This document shows positions 22,676 to 33,586 of a DNA stretch of 64,000 bases, in pieces. Under the pieces are notes generated by a model. It made no database searches and was not told where the DNA came from. It saw only the letters and a program-made list of their open reading frames with translations. The position numbers and the translations under genes are program-made. This DNA comes from Stratiolaelaps scimitus (taxonomy: Eukaryota > Arthropoda > Arachnida > Mesostigmata > Laelapidae): positions 2,828,501-2,892,500 of the forward strand of contig JABWDB010000009.1 of assembly GCA_019614645.1 (NCBI GenBank). The letters run 5' to 3'. Every line of letters starts with the position of its first letter. The stretch's first letter is position 1.

Positions 22676-24476
22676 CTCTCGATGATGACTAAGTGGCCAT
22701 TGAACGGCGTGGCCGTCGGGAGGCGACAACAGTGGCGTAACACGTTGAGGCGAACGGAGACCTGTAGACACACACGCACGCGCGAACACACACACACACA
22801 TACATAGACATACATTTAACCATTTAACAAGCCAGATACCTATAACAAATAGTGTCTCAGATGACCGCTGCTAGCGGGCCTGTCGATCGCTTGTCCCTCG
22901 GACCGAGACGAGAAACAGTTCATAACTCGAATGTGCCATAGGTGGACTGGACCTATGCGTAGTAACTAGGCCGACGCCTGGTAGACACTGAGTGAACAAA
23001 AGAAAAAGATGACTTCGTATCGATTATTGGCTGTGTTATTTGTTCGCGATGCCGTTTTCTGCCGAGTTGTAGAATAAGAAAATTGATGAAAAATAGTCTA
23101 CCCATTCGAGGCTGCGCCTTATTCGTGCTCCGCAATTCTCTATCTGCACAACTGCGTTTCAATATACACAACAAAATTAGAATCCTCATCGTCATCATCG
23201 CTAACCAACTCATCGTCAATGGCGATCCAGGAAGCGGTGGCATCTTGCTGGAAATGGCATCTTGCCGAGAGCGATCTCGCACACCGATCGGCGGTCCGAT
23301 ACTCGCCGTAAATGCGTACGACATTTCGCCGTTAACCGTTTCGAAGCGCGCGTCTCCCCTCGAGCGCGAAAATCGCTTCATCGCCGGATCGTACCGCCGG
23401 CCCAATAAAAGCAAAAATACACTCGCAAAATTATAAAAACAATTTTCCCTAAGTGAGTCTGATCCGCTCAGACATTCAATGGTTCCATTATAGCTGAGTC
23501 AGGTGCCGGCAAGACTCTTCCACTTGCGGCGAAGATCTGCAAACTTTAGCAGGGCTTGCAGCCATCAGGGGGCAGATGAAGAACGAACAGACTTCGGGCA
23601 TCTGGTTTCTCCAGCGCGGCCGGCATTCGCCGTTCCAATAACGTGATCCATGAAGGGAAGCCAATGACTTCACGGAGCATTTCCTAGCTGGTCCACACAT
23701 AACTGAACTCATTATTTTGAGTGGACATCACCGCTTTTGAGGCTGCCTGCAGCGTAATTATTATTATCATTATTATTATTAATGTATCAGAGATAGAACT
23801 AATGCTTTATGTGGCGTACTTTGTAAATCGGAAGCGATACGTATTTTGTTGGGCACGATCTGGAACTGGGGCCATCCTAAGGACCCATCAAACAGCCAAC
23901 TTTTCGAACAGGAAACAAGCACACTATATAACTGCATAAATTATCATATATGGCCACGAGATCAACAGGTCGCTTGTTTCTCTGCAATGCTGCCTGTTCA
24001 TCTGGGATGATGCAGTGCAAAAGTTGAGGTCCACTATGCATCAAATTCTACCGCGTTAAAATCCCGGTCATGAGAGAACGTTCTCTTTAGAGCTTGTGTG
24101 GGCTTTATGTGTTCGTGTACAATATTCCATCAACTAATAGTAATAATAGCTCAGGTGAACATTTCATCTAGAGACGCCTTCTTCTTCTCAACACGTCGCT
24201 TCTGTAGCCTCCCCCGAAGAGAATCGATACGAACAAACCTGGCCACCAATGATCGAAACGTAGAGCAGCCAGAGAACAGTTTATGTCCTTTCGCCGTTGT
24301 CATCTTCCAACCCTCTGAATTAACAGCGACAACCAACTTGACGACAGATCTGTGGATCTGATTCGTATCGCCACCCCTTTCCAGCGATCTGCCCTTCTCA
24401 GCGCCCTTTGTTTCTTATACATACAATACATACTTCAATACATTGTTCAGCCATTTTCATTCATCCCCTGAGCATC
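22676..24476. other. No supported gene
   Basis: A CA-rich microsatellite lies at 22772-22802 and (ATT)n at 23757-23781. Around 22953-23436 both strands are open over more than 100 codons, and a third, minus-strand frame reads an acidic stretch (DDELVSDDDDEDSNFVVYIE). None has splice context, so I cannot choose between them. A Cys-rich minus frame at 23488-23712 has no supporting signals. Confidence 0.35.
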
Positions 24477-24603
24477 ATGTCAGCCGGACAACAGCAACAA
24501 CAAGGCCCATTCGACGTAGCACAGTGTACATTGATGGGCCTTGGTATTGGTGACATGAGATGGCAACCCATGGCCCGTGCAGCATCAAGCGCCGAGCAGC
24601 CAG
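24477..24603 (+). CDS. Possible first exon, Gln-rich start
   Basis: The ATG at 24477 (A at -3 in ATCATG) begins MSAGQQQQQGPFDVAQC and continues for 42 codons to a donor-like CCAG|GTACAG at 24603/24604 (phase 1). The downstream partner is unknown. The GC-rich sequence to about 25.3 kb is open in several frames on both strands. It is a weak candidate. Confidence 0.22.
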
Positions 24604-25774
24604 GTACAGGGCCCCTTCGCTAAAGGTGTACTCACTCTGACTGACCGCGTGTCGTAGTATAAGGTGTGCTGTGTCGGATGAGCACAGACGCACTTTTCCC
24701 GAAGCCCATCAAGGGAGTGCACTGTTTCAGCCCTGTACGGGACAATGGCTAGACACGTGACGACGAGCGGCTCCGTGCGAGGCGAGTAGACCACAGGGGA
24801 GCGGTCCCGGCGTCGTTTGGAGACAGGTTTCGGGGGCGTCGGGGGTTTTGCGAGGGAGAACAGATAGGCGCGTGATAATTTTATTATTCGGCCTTCTCGA
24901 GGAGCCACCAGCACCTTCCGCTGTTTCGCTGTCGATCGAATCAACCAGGCGGGTGTACACACACGCCCCGTCCGAGAGAGACACACCGGGCTCGAAGGCT
25001 CGCTACAGAAACAGAGAAGCTATAGAAGTAGATAATAAGTGACGTTTAATGAAGACGTTTATTAAATTTTAGATCGATTAGAGAGAGGCACCACACACGG
25101 GGTAAGGTGCGCGGGTCGGGGGGCTGGCGGCGGTCACCAAATGCATGGTAGATTGGGCGGAGATGACAGATCACGGACAACGTCGAATCGGTAGAGAGCC
25201 AGACAACGAGAGAGCCGGAGGGGGACGAGGCGTGCGGAGGCGATATTTGATAGTATCGACGTACGTAGATAACAAATGCTGCTCTCCCCCGGGTGGGGGG
25301 AAATTGACTCAGACTTGATACACCGCTCCCTTAGTCATGGAATCATCCACGAGCTGCAACCAATCTCAGACATAGGTTGAAACGCCTGCACACTAACGCG
25401 ATGCGTCTACCACAGGAACCCGATGGTCGTGTCTTGGCAGAACTGGATCATTGGATGAACGCACGCGATTTTCGCCGTGGCTGCCCCGTATTTGAGTGAC
25501 AGACACCGGCAGAGTACGGCACGGTGCTTAGAGTGAGCCTATAGATGATGGCAAAAAAATATAAAAAGGGGGTTACATAACTTATGTATTGTATTATACG
25601 AAAGGTGACTCGGCCTAATGAGTCACGAGGTGAAATGAAATGACATGCTGATTTGAAGATATCGCCTAAGGGTTCGGCAGTTGTTGCCTCATTGAGATGC
25701 CTCATGAACGGCTGAAGTTCCCGGTTGAGAGCCTCCGCCTGATCTACCCATAGTCTGCTAATATCGTTACTTGC
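24604..25774. other. GC-rich then mixed DNA, no recognised gene
   Basis: The region 24.7-25.3 kb is GC-rich with purine-rich blocks (for example GAGAGAGCCGGAGGGGGACG near 25208). Overlapping frames on the minus strand (24585-24986, 24727-24984) lack splice context. Nothing can be assigned. Confidence 0.35.
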
Positions 25775-26384
25775 TTAGGTTATCTCTATCTGGTGGTTAT
25801 CCAGAACGATTTTCTTCGTGCAACTCTCGGGAAAAGTAACAGGGACTCGGTGTCTGACATTTCCCGAAGAAGATTCGACAGCCATCCGATAAGCAAAAGC
25901 GATGTCAAAATCTCGCTGCGCTACCCGCTTTTTAAGATAGGCTAATGTGCGTGTTCCATCGAACATTGTTCTCTCAGTAACTGCACTTGTTGGGAGAACG
26001 ACCCGTCGAACCACTGAACTCGTGAAATCCTGTGCGTGCCTTGAAAGACTCTAGCAGCGATGCTCTCCTATACCGAGTGCCGTCGATCTGGGGCATGTTT
26101 ACACGAACAGATCGTGCTGCTGACCTGCTCTAGAAACTACTCACAGGAAGCTGCCAAGAAAATAAGCTTCTGTAAATCTTTGTGCAAAATGTATATTGTG
26201 ATTCACTCTGTGGTGACTTTCGAATACATCCTATAATTGGAGACTGCAATTGGTAGCAGTTTTTTACGATTACTTTTTCGGCATCAAATATTTTACCCCG
26301 AGAACGCAAGCATTGTACGACTGCTGTTCCGCCAAAAAACCTCCATTTAGAACGAATACGAGATAATGTATTGACGATGTGCAT
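25775..26384 (-). CDS. Two-exon gene, possible mitochondrial protein, 164 aa
   Basis: Exon 1 is 26384-26145 (80 codons, ATG at 26384) and ends at a strong donor (CCT|GTGAGT, phase 0). Exon 2 is 26029-25775, after acceptor GCACGCACAG, and is also phase 0, with TAA at the end. The intron is 115 bp. An in-frame TGA lies upstream of the ATG, so this is the first possible start. The first ~30 residues (MHIVNTLSRIRSKWRFFGGT) are basic, amphipathic and free of acids, as in mitochondrial presequences. The second exon reads as a compact folded domain (RTLAYLKKRVAQRDFDIAFA) ending KKIVLDNHQIEIT. I do not recognise the family. It is divergent in strand from the 216-aa ORF at 26976. Confidence 0.55.
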
Positions 26385-26975
26385 TGGCGTACAAATCAAT
26401 ACATTCTGGCGCTTTCGATCGTTTCATATGGTTGAGTTCCGCACGTTCGTTTTTCGTGTATAGAAACTGTGCGAACGAACACACTTAGTACGCACCGGTT
26501 TTGCCCGAAATCTCAGCCTTGGTACTGTTGTAATCAACCATCACTGGGTGAATAATTCATCGATCATCGCATGACCGAAACAAATCGGCCAATGGGACTT
26601 AGGAAAAGGAAAGAGCAACCATCTATTTGAATAACGAACAATATCAAGTGGTGGAGCATGGAAACTCGTTCCTGAATCAGCGGTACGCGTGTCGCCGTTA
26701 TTACGCACCACTCAGCCTCTCGGTCTACGATAAGCGGATGATGCTTGAATCGTTGCCACACAAATTCTACCCGCTTAGTAGAGGCTCCCAGCGTTCGGAA
26801 AACAACGAGACGGGACAAGGTGCAAGCCTTGCTATCTAGCGGGAGGGGGTCACATAGGCGTTCGACCGAACAAAATTCAGCGTAAGCTAGCTAGCTGGAC
26901 GACGTACAATCGCTGTACGTCGACCTGAGGGCGGATTCTCCACAAGGCCCAGCGACAGCCCGAGCGCCGACCGGC

Positions 26976-27626
26976 ATGGACCTCTACACAGGATGCAACA
27001 TCTGCGACTTCCTCGACTACGTCACAATCACCCGACACGACCTCACGAAGTTTATGCTAGACTATAAATTCGATTCCGCCGCCGAATCAGGGCGCAGCAT
27101 GCACCGGAAAGAACGCCTGCGCGAGTGGCTGATTCGCGAACTGCCGAAATGGGACAGGTCGCATCCGGATGCGTGCGTTCCGGCGTACCGGCTCGACGGT
27201 CTCTTCAACGATCTGATGGGTAGCTTCTCGCTGCGGCTTGTCTTCCCGCGCAAGGCGACGATGAGAATCTTTTTCCATCGCGGGCCCGCGATCGCTGTGG
27301 CCACTGGCGAGCAGGTCGATGTTGATTTCGACTGGACGATGGGTCCACCCGTTCACGTATTTTTGCGAGATGCTAACGGAATCATGACCTGGTTCCGGAA
27401 CAGGGAACAGTTTGAGCTAGCAGAGGATTCGGCTGGAGGTCGATGCATATTTCTCTACGATGAGGTGAAACGGATCGAGGAACAGGAGGTTACAGCCTGT
27501 TTACGTGTCGCATGGTCGGGCCCCTCTGATTCAAGTGAAATCCACATAGGGAACCTCAGAAATACAGAATGCCAATGTGCCGAGTGCTTGCAGTTACAGC
27601 AGATGATACAACGGCAAGCATTGTGA
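26976..27626 (+). CDS. Unrecognised 216-aa protein, apparently intronless
   Basis: The ATG at 26976 has a good context (G at -3 and +4). The ORF is continuous to TGA at 27624-27626. Residues 1-90 are charged and helical in character, including DFLDYVTITRHDLTKFMLDY and HRKERLREWLIRELPKWDR. The middle (100-165) alternates hydrophobic and polar residues like beta strands (LRLVFPRKATMRIFFHRGPA; GPPVHVFLRDANGIMTWF). The end carries a CQCAEC cysteine cluster. No signal peptide or membrane segment is seen. The same frame stays open upstream to about 26899 and reads like protein, so the coding exon may start earlier. The family is unknown. High coding quality and a single long frame support a real gene. 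Confidence 0.7.
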   Translation: MDLYTGCNICDFLDYVTITRHDLTKFMLDYKFDSAAESGRSMHRKERLREWLIRELPKWDRSHPDACVPAYRLDGLFNDLMGSFSLRLVFPRKATMRIFFHRGPAIAVATGEQVDVDFDWTMGPPVHVFLRDANGIMTWFRNREQFELAEDSAGGRCIFLYDEVKRIEEQEVTACLRVAWSGPSDSSEIHIGNLRNTECQCAECLQLQQMIQRQAL

Positions 27627-27872
27627 TAATGATGGCTAGATGAGGCGCACTGTGTCGGTGGTCTGGTGCGCGGATCGTGTGGGATTGCATATTTTAGGGA
27701 TTTGAAACAATATGAATGATTAGGTTCACGCGAGCTTATTTGGGTATTCAGTAATATTGTACATTGCGAAACCATATAAACGCAATCCTAACGCGGAAGT
27801 TTTGCTAAGCACCGAGCATTCATGGTGCTGGTACATACATCCCTCTAAACCTGGTAATTTCCCGGACTCTTA

Positions 27873-27918
27873 AATATATATACATATATGTATATATATA
27901 TATATATACACTTGTGTG

Positions 27919-27970
<52 letters not shown>

Positions 27971-28006
27971 CACTCAAATAATATATATATATATATATAT
28001 ATATAC
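27873..28006. repeat. Three clustered (TA)n arrays
   Basis: Long alternating TA blocks are interrupted by CACTTGTGTGATT and AATAACACTCAAATA. The arrays are self-complementary and could extrude as cruciforms. Confidence 0.9.
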
Positions 28007-29799
28007 GCTTTCGAAACACATAGGTGTTTAAGTAATAAGTGTTAATAACACATAATAGCTGTTTTTCTCTGCCCGTAGGTGTATGGAATTACCTCATATC
28101 CATTGATGATGACTATGATTATTAAGCGATTAGCGATGTGAAGCGTTTTGCATCTTCGAGATTTCGAATCATCTTGACCCTTCGTATTTCGTCCACCCAG
28201 TTGTTACGGCAGTATCGCCAGTATTGCTGATCGAATAATATGCCCGAGTTCTTATGAAGCCATCTCGATTCCTACATCGAATCGTAAACAAGACATGGGG
28301 GGAGGCTGGATCGCTCCAGCGAAGCCTGGGGGGGGGGGGTGTCCCTCCTCGCATCTCGTAATGCGAAGCAATAGCAGCGAGCCATAGAGAAGCTGCGGCA
28401 AGCGACACCTGAGTGGAGAACGTAGGGTGAGCCGCTTCATCCTGCACCAATCGCCTTCGGTGCTGTGTGACTCGTGTCGAGGCCGGTTTCCGAAGATATG
28501 AATCGATCTCTCGACCCAAGGGCTCGCTGTTTTGTAGTTAATGGTGGATCCGCGCTGGCTGGTGGATGCTATGGAGCAAGCTTGTCTTCTTTGCATCCTG
28601 TGGCTTTTGCGCTAGTTTCCGAGTAGGGATGGGAGGAACGGAGGGTGAGCCCTCAACGCAACTTCTAACAGTCACCCCTACCTAATCTGAACGAGTATCT
28701 GCTCGTCGAGTTTCTCCTTCATGCGACACTTTCATCCTCGAGCACCACGAGGAAATCTAATATCGGTTGAGCCCGCGTGGTGTTGACCTGTACGAGCAGC
28801 ACTGGACAGGTTCTGCTTCGAGACTATCCGAGTTGTTAACAAACTAATTGATGAGAGTTGAACGAGGTTGAGCACGGTGGGAAGGGCCTCGAGAACCCAC
28901 CTGAACCGACCCGCCAAAATCGACTTGCGACATTTCAATTTTGAGAATAGATCATTGTGATATGCGAATTACACGCGCAGGCGAGACAGGAGCGAGATAA
29001 GCCTGTTTTCGCTGTGGAGCGTAATTGAATTTACATCCTGCATGACGCAGGTCGGCTAGGTTAGCTCCCGAGGCAGGTGTTTCATATCGTCCGTAGGTCA
29101 GCTACATAAAAAGGTTGTGTTAGACGTGACTGCATTGGCTAGACTGCTAACATTGAGCGGGAATTGAGAGGTTCCGCAATTCATATATTATATTATGAAG
29201 ATCGTCAAATCCAAGACAGAAACTTACTCAATGCATCTCACGTCGTGCTATCTGCTGTAAGTACAGAGGTCCGATGAATAAGTACCCATAGCTGGACGAC
29301 GTGCGGATTCTTGTTTCTCAACTCAATACCCGCCCGCCCAATGTCTTAACACAGCTAAATCGGCCTCTTGTCCAACCTTACATCAGCTCGAAGGTAATGT
29401 AGGATAACCAACATATCTCAACATGTTAATTCTTGCAAATGGTAAATAGCAAACGATAATCATCTTCGCTCTCTGCCCAACGTGATTATCCACTTGCTCT
29501 TCAATGTGTCCTGATCTCCTCCGATTCTGTCCTGCCTCACCCGTTCCCACGGTTTTCCTCAAAATATATATATATATATATATATATATCGCTGTGTAGT
29601 TCTTCCGAGCTGTCCTCTTCTAATCTTGCGATGTCCCACCTCTAATTTTTCCGCCACACCGTTTTTCTCACTCTGAGAAATCCACCTTGCACAGAGCTGG
29701 AGATGCATCAGGGATTGATTTCGATCCAGCTATCCCGAAGTGGGCTCACCCTCCAGGTATTACTATGCGTGCCATATGCATGCACTGGTATTGGCATTG

Positions 29800-29859
29800 C
29801 TTCGGCGGCGCCAACCTCCTTATCAGCTTCGGCGGCGCCAATTTCCTTATCAGCTTCGG
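29800..29859 (+). repeat. 27-bp tandem repeat, 2.2 copies
   Basis: The unit starts CTTCGGCGGCGCCAA and ends CCTTATCAG. It occurs at 29800-29826 and 29827-29853 with two differences, then begins a third time. The period is a multiple of three, so any overlapping frame repeats in peptide as well. Confidence 0.85.
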
Positions 29860-31786
29860 GGTTTCGTGGGGAGATACGGGATCAGCCGGCAGGCCTTTGA
29901 AAGAAGCGCTGCTATCGAGCTCCGTGGGAATGAAATTTGCTCAACCTCTGACAGCAGCCTGACAGAGATATAAGCGAGTGCGAGGCCCACGCGACCACCG
30001 TTCTCCCGCTTTGGACGGCTTCGTTCAGCTGTATGCGAGCGTTGGCAGGTTGAGCCGCCACTGCCGCTATCTCGTTTATCCTCTAGTTGCCTTCATAGCT
30101 ATTGTATCATACCTCATACGTTGCGACATCATGCGACAACCCCGACATGTACCAACGATCATGCGGATAGCATTGTACATCAGAACGCTCACTGTATAAA
30201 AGAGTCGTACAAATTTAGTCGGCATATGCTACACACACTGTGTCAACGTCAAACTTGCACAACACAGTTCGGGATCTTGTCGGCGTCTCCCTGTGTTGAC
30301 AAAGCTAGTAAAATCTCACTCTCTGTCGAACCACAACTCTGGTGCGAAATGCCATTGCGCTATCCGTTACTTTTTCCAGTTGGTTAGAGAACTAATGACC
30401 ACATTTGATTTAATAGGAATTACCAGGTGGTTTTGCTACAGGGGGAAACCTTGACAAGCCTTTGCAGGTTCCGACATTACAATTGTAAGAGTTCCTCATC
30501 ATCCATAGCGTTCTGATCAAACGCTCCCATGAAGGGTGGCGCCACTCGTCAGACAAGCATTGGTTAGACAGCCTGAAAAATGAACATATGGTCCCGCCCT
30601 CGTCGAAGCCCGTAGCCAGCAGTGAGGCCTGAGACACTGAGCACTACCGCGACCTGAGGTCCCAACATGTCAAGTCAAAACAAATCCTCTTCCGTAACAA
30701 GTTACAAGCCGCCTCCTGCCAATGCAGAGAGACAGTCAACAACACGATGCTTTTGTCAACTGATTGTCCTCTCAATCAACTCCGGTCCGATTTCGCATCG
30801 ATCGAACAAATGAATATGAAAATTCGACTGTTTCAAGAAGAACACACTTTTCCCCTTTGGCTTTCAACTTAATACTTGTGTTTTATTTCTCTCACGACTT
30901 ACGGTATACACAGTTATACAGAATGAATTTCAAAGCCGTTCGCGCATTTGAACGAATCATTATTCGATATATCGTTATGGCAGAAATGGAGGAAAGAAAA
31001 ATCGCCGGGGACGGCAGACACCGGCGGCGTTGGTAGCAATCGTTACACGATCAGTACGACGAGGGTAATTGTAGGTAATGCAATTTTCAGCTCGAATTCT
31101 CCTTGCGTTCTGCTAAGTCAAAATGTCAGCTAGGTTATACAGTGTTGCTCATGAACACGTTCGAAAACCGCGGCCTTGATGGCGCTAGCCGCCAGCCACT
31201 GCTAAATCTGAACGAAACTCAACAAGTGCTTTCCGTTTAACAAGACGCTCCGTAGCTCTTTCACTGGTGCAGCGTGTCCACGCATGTTCTAACGCCAAAC
31301 CGCCAAATGACACAATAGGTGTACATTGCTATAACTCGAGTGTCATCCCAACGTTATGGCCTAGTTATGACAATGCTACACATCACTCGCTTGTCTCTTC
31401 TCCGCTACGTCCCAGCGGATTTGTGTAATGGGTGTACATTGATCACTACAATTGCTGGGCTCGTTCCGTTTCTTTGGGAGGGTCATTCATAGTTTGCATC
31501 AGCATATTCACTCCTGCATATCAAAGGTCGAGCCTACCGTCACTGTCGAGCCGCGATCTGCCTCTCTCTCTCTCTCTCTCTCTCTTGCCATTGTGTATAG
31601 TGAATATAGATCACATTTTGAAATATTTATGTCCTCTGGGTCTCTCGATCGCAATTATAGTATTAGTATAGCGGAAAGTTCTACTCACATATGATGACGA
31701 TGCGTTTCTTTTCTCAATTCATATAACCAACCAACAATTTTGTCATGCATAAACGGGGGCGGCGGGCTCAAATAGTTATGTAACAG

Positions 31787-31829
<43 letters not shown>

Positions 31830-32302
31830 GGTAATATTTTCGTTGATTTATTGCGATTCCGCTTTCGTTCAAGTTTTTCTGGTAGAATATTTGTAAAATA
31901 TTGGGGGGCCACTTTTTGAACACTTGCTGTTAATGTGTGTGCAACGTGTTGGATGACGATTTCAGAACCTCATCGCGCATTGTTCATGTGGTTTACTGTA
32001 GCGGCGTACATATATAAATATATATATATATATATATATGTGTGTGCAATTTCATAACTTTATGCCACTAGAGCATTATTCATAGGGTTAGACATCCTCG
32101 CCGGGAGGTTTCCAAACGAGACTTCGGTCATGAGCATTTCTAAGGGGTTCAACGAAAGAACACCTAAAGCTAAACACACACCTCGATCCATTCCCGAACG
32201 TGAGTATTGGCTGCGACGGCCCGTACAGGATGAAGAACACATACCACCTATGACTAAAGCAACCCAGCAATGAGATAAATGCGAGTTCGAAGAAATAATA
32301 AC

Positions 32303-32371
32303 TTAACAGGGTTTGAATCTGCAATTTTACAGACTGAGTACTTCTGACCAGCCAAAGGTGCGAGAGGCAAG
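32303..32371 (-). repeat. tRNA-like (SINE-type) remnant
   Basis: On the minus strand an A-box-like TTTGGCTGGTCAGAAG is followed about 35 bases on by a B-box-like GATTCAAACCCTG. A complete acceptor stem cannot be drawn, so this is a decayed tRNA-like promoter rather than a working tRNA. Confidence 0.4.
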
Positions 32372-32765
32372 ATAGCATCAATCTTCATTTTGCAACATCT
32401 GAGTATAGGTATTTGCCACACATGCTTTCAAACTTGTAACTTCAGCGTGCTTGAAAAGTTACCAACCACAACAGGGATGTAGCGGATGAAAGCGGAATTA
32501 GCTTCAAAAAAACAACAACAAATTAACGCATCTAACAAACGACAATCCACCGTAGATTACTAAAAGTTTAACTGTTATCTTCACTTTATTATGAAGACTT
32601 TCAGAGAAAATATAAAGTCATAAGTTGCACGAAAAATATGACACACATACTCAAATTCGACGACACAAGTCTAGGTCATGTAACAGCGAAACGGTAAAAG
32701 CCAGCCCCCAGATAGAGCAGTGGTCGTACAACCTGTGTCCAACGTTTGGAATGCCTAGTTAGCTC

Positions 32766-32802
<37 letters not shown>

Positions 32803-33586
32803 ACTAGAACGTCTACACAGGAAGACAAAAAACACTTCAGCTACCTATGTGTTTCGAAAACGTTTCTAGTAGATCAACGGATTAACTTTGGCGCTGTATA
32901 GTGGCAGTCTACACAGAACCTCGAACTATAATATATATCTATTCCACAATAGTAACCACTGAATACACCCTGCACGTTGCAGTATCTGCGTCGTAACAAT
33001 GGAGGCGATCATGAGCACTGCTTCGTGAATCTGCGTTTCGTTTTCATTGCGAGCAGATGAAAGTCACTTTACTGACTAGTGGGATATAGGCCTTATAACA
33101 TTGTTTCTCTAACCGGTCGGTGGGCAATTCGACACTTGGAACAAGCGTCTGTTTGCATTAACAACTACTACAGACCAACACCAATCATAGATCATAGACT
33201 AGGCTGCCCGTAGGCATCGGCGAAATAGATCATCTCGACATGGGCAAGGCCGTCCCCCCTCTTATCGTCTTGTGTAGAAACTTAACGAATGGTATTAACA
33301 ACCAACGACAAACGTGCGGATATCAGATGATGCCGTCGCGATAGGTCGCAACAGGGGAACGATCTCTGTATAAGGTCTGCAGCTGTTTCTCACCCGGACA
33401 CTGCAGACTGTCTCACCTTCTTTCAGGGAATACTTTCGGGGTAGCCGTGAAGCCGCACTGCTAGTCCTTTATAGGCGTACAATGCTATACCATAAATTGG
33501 AGGAATCACCTCGCCCATTCATTCCACATCGTGGCCTATAACGTCTACATATGGCCTGTCAGACTTCGTTCCTGCGATCGCCTGGG

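Larger units (their letters stand above)
27627..33586. other. 6 kb repeat-rich interval without a recognised gene
   Basis: It holds large (TA)n blocks (27873-28006, 29563-29589, 31790-31827, 32010-32039, 32767-32799), a (CT)n run (31563-31585), a 27-bp tandem repeat (29800-29859), a G run (28329-28341) and a tRNA-like repeat (32303-32371). Frames at 28252-28596 and 30410-30637 (minus) and 29687-29962 (plus) lack start or splice support. The last of these covers the tandem repeat. Confidence 0.5.
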
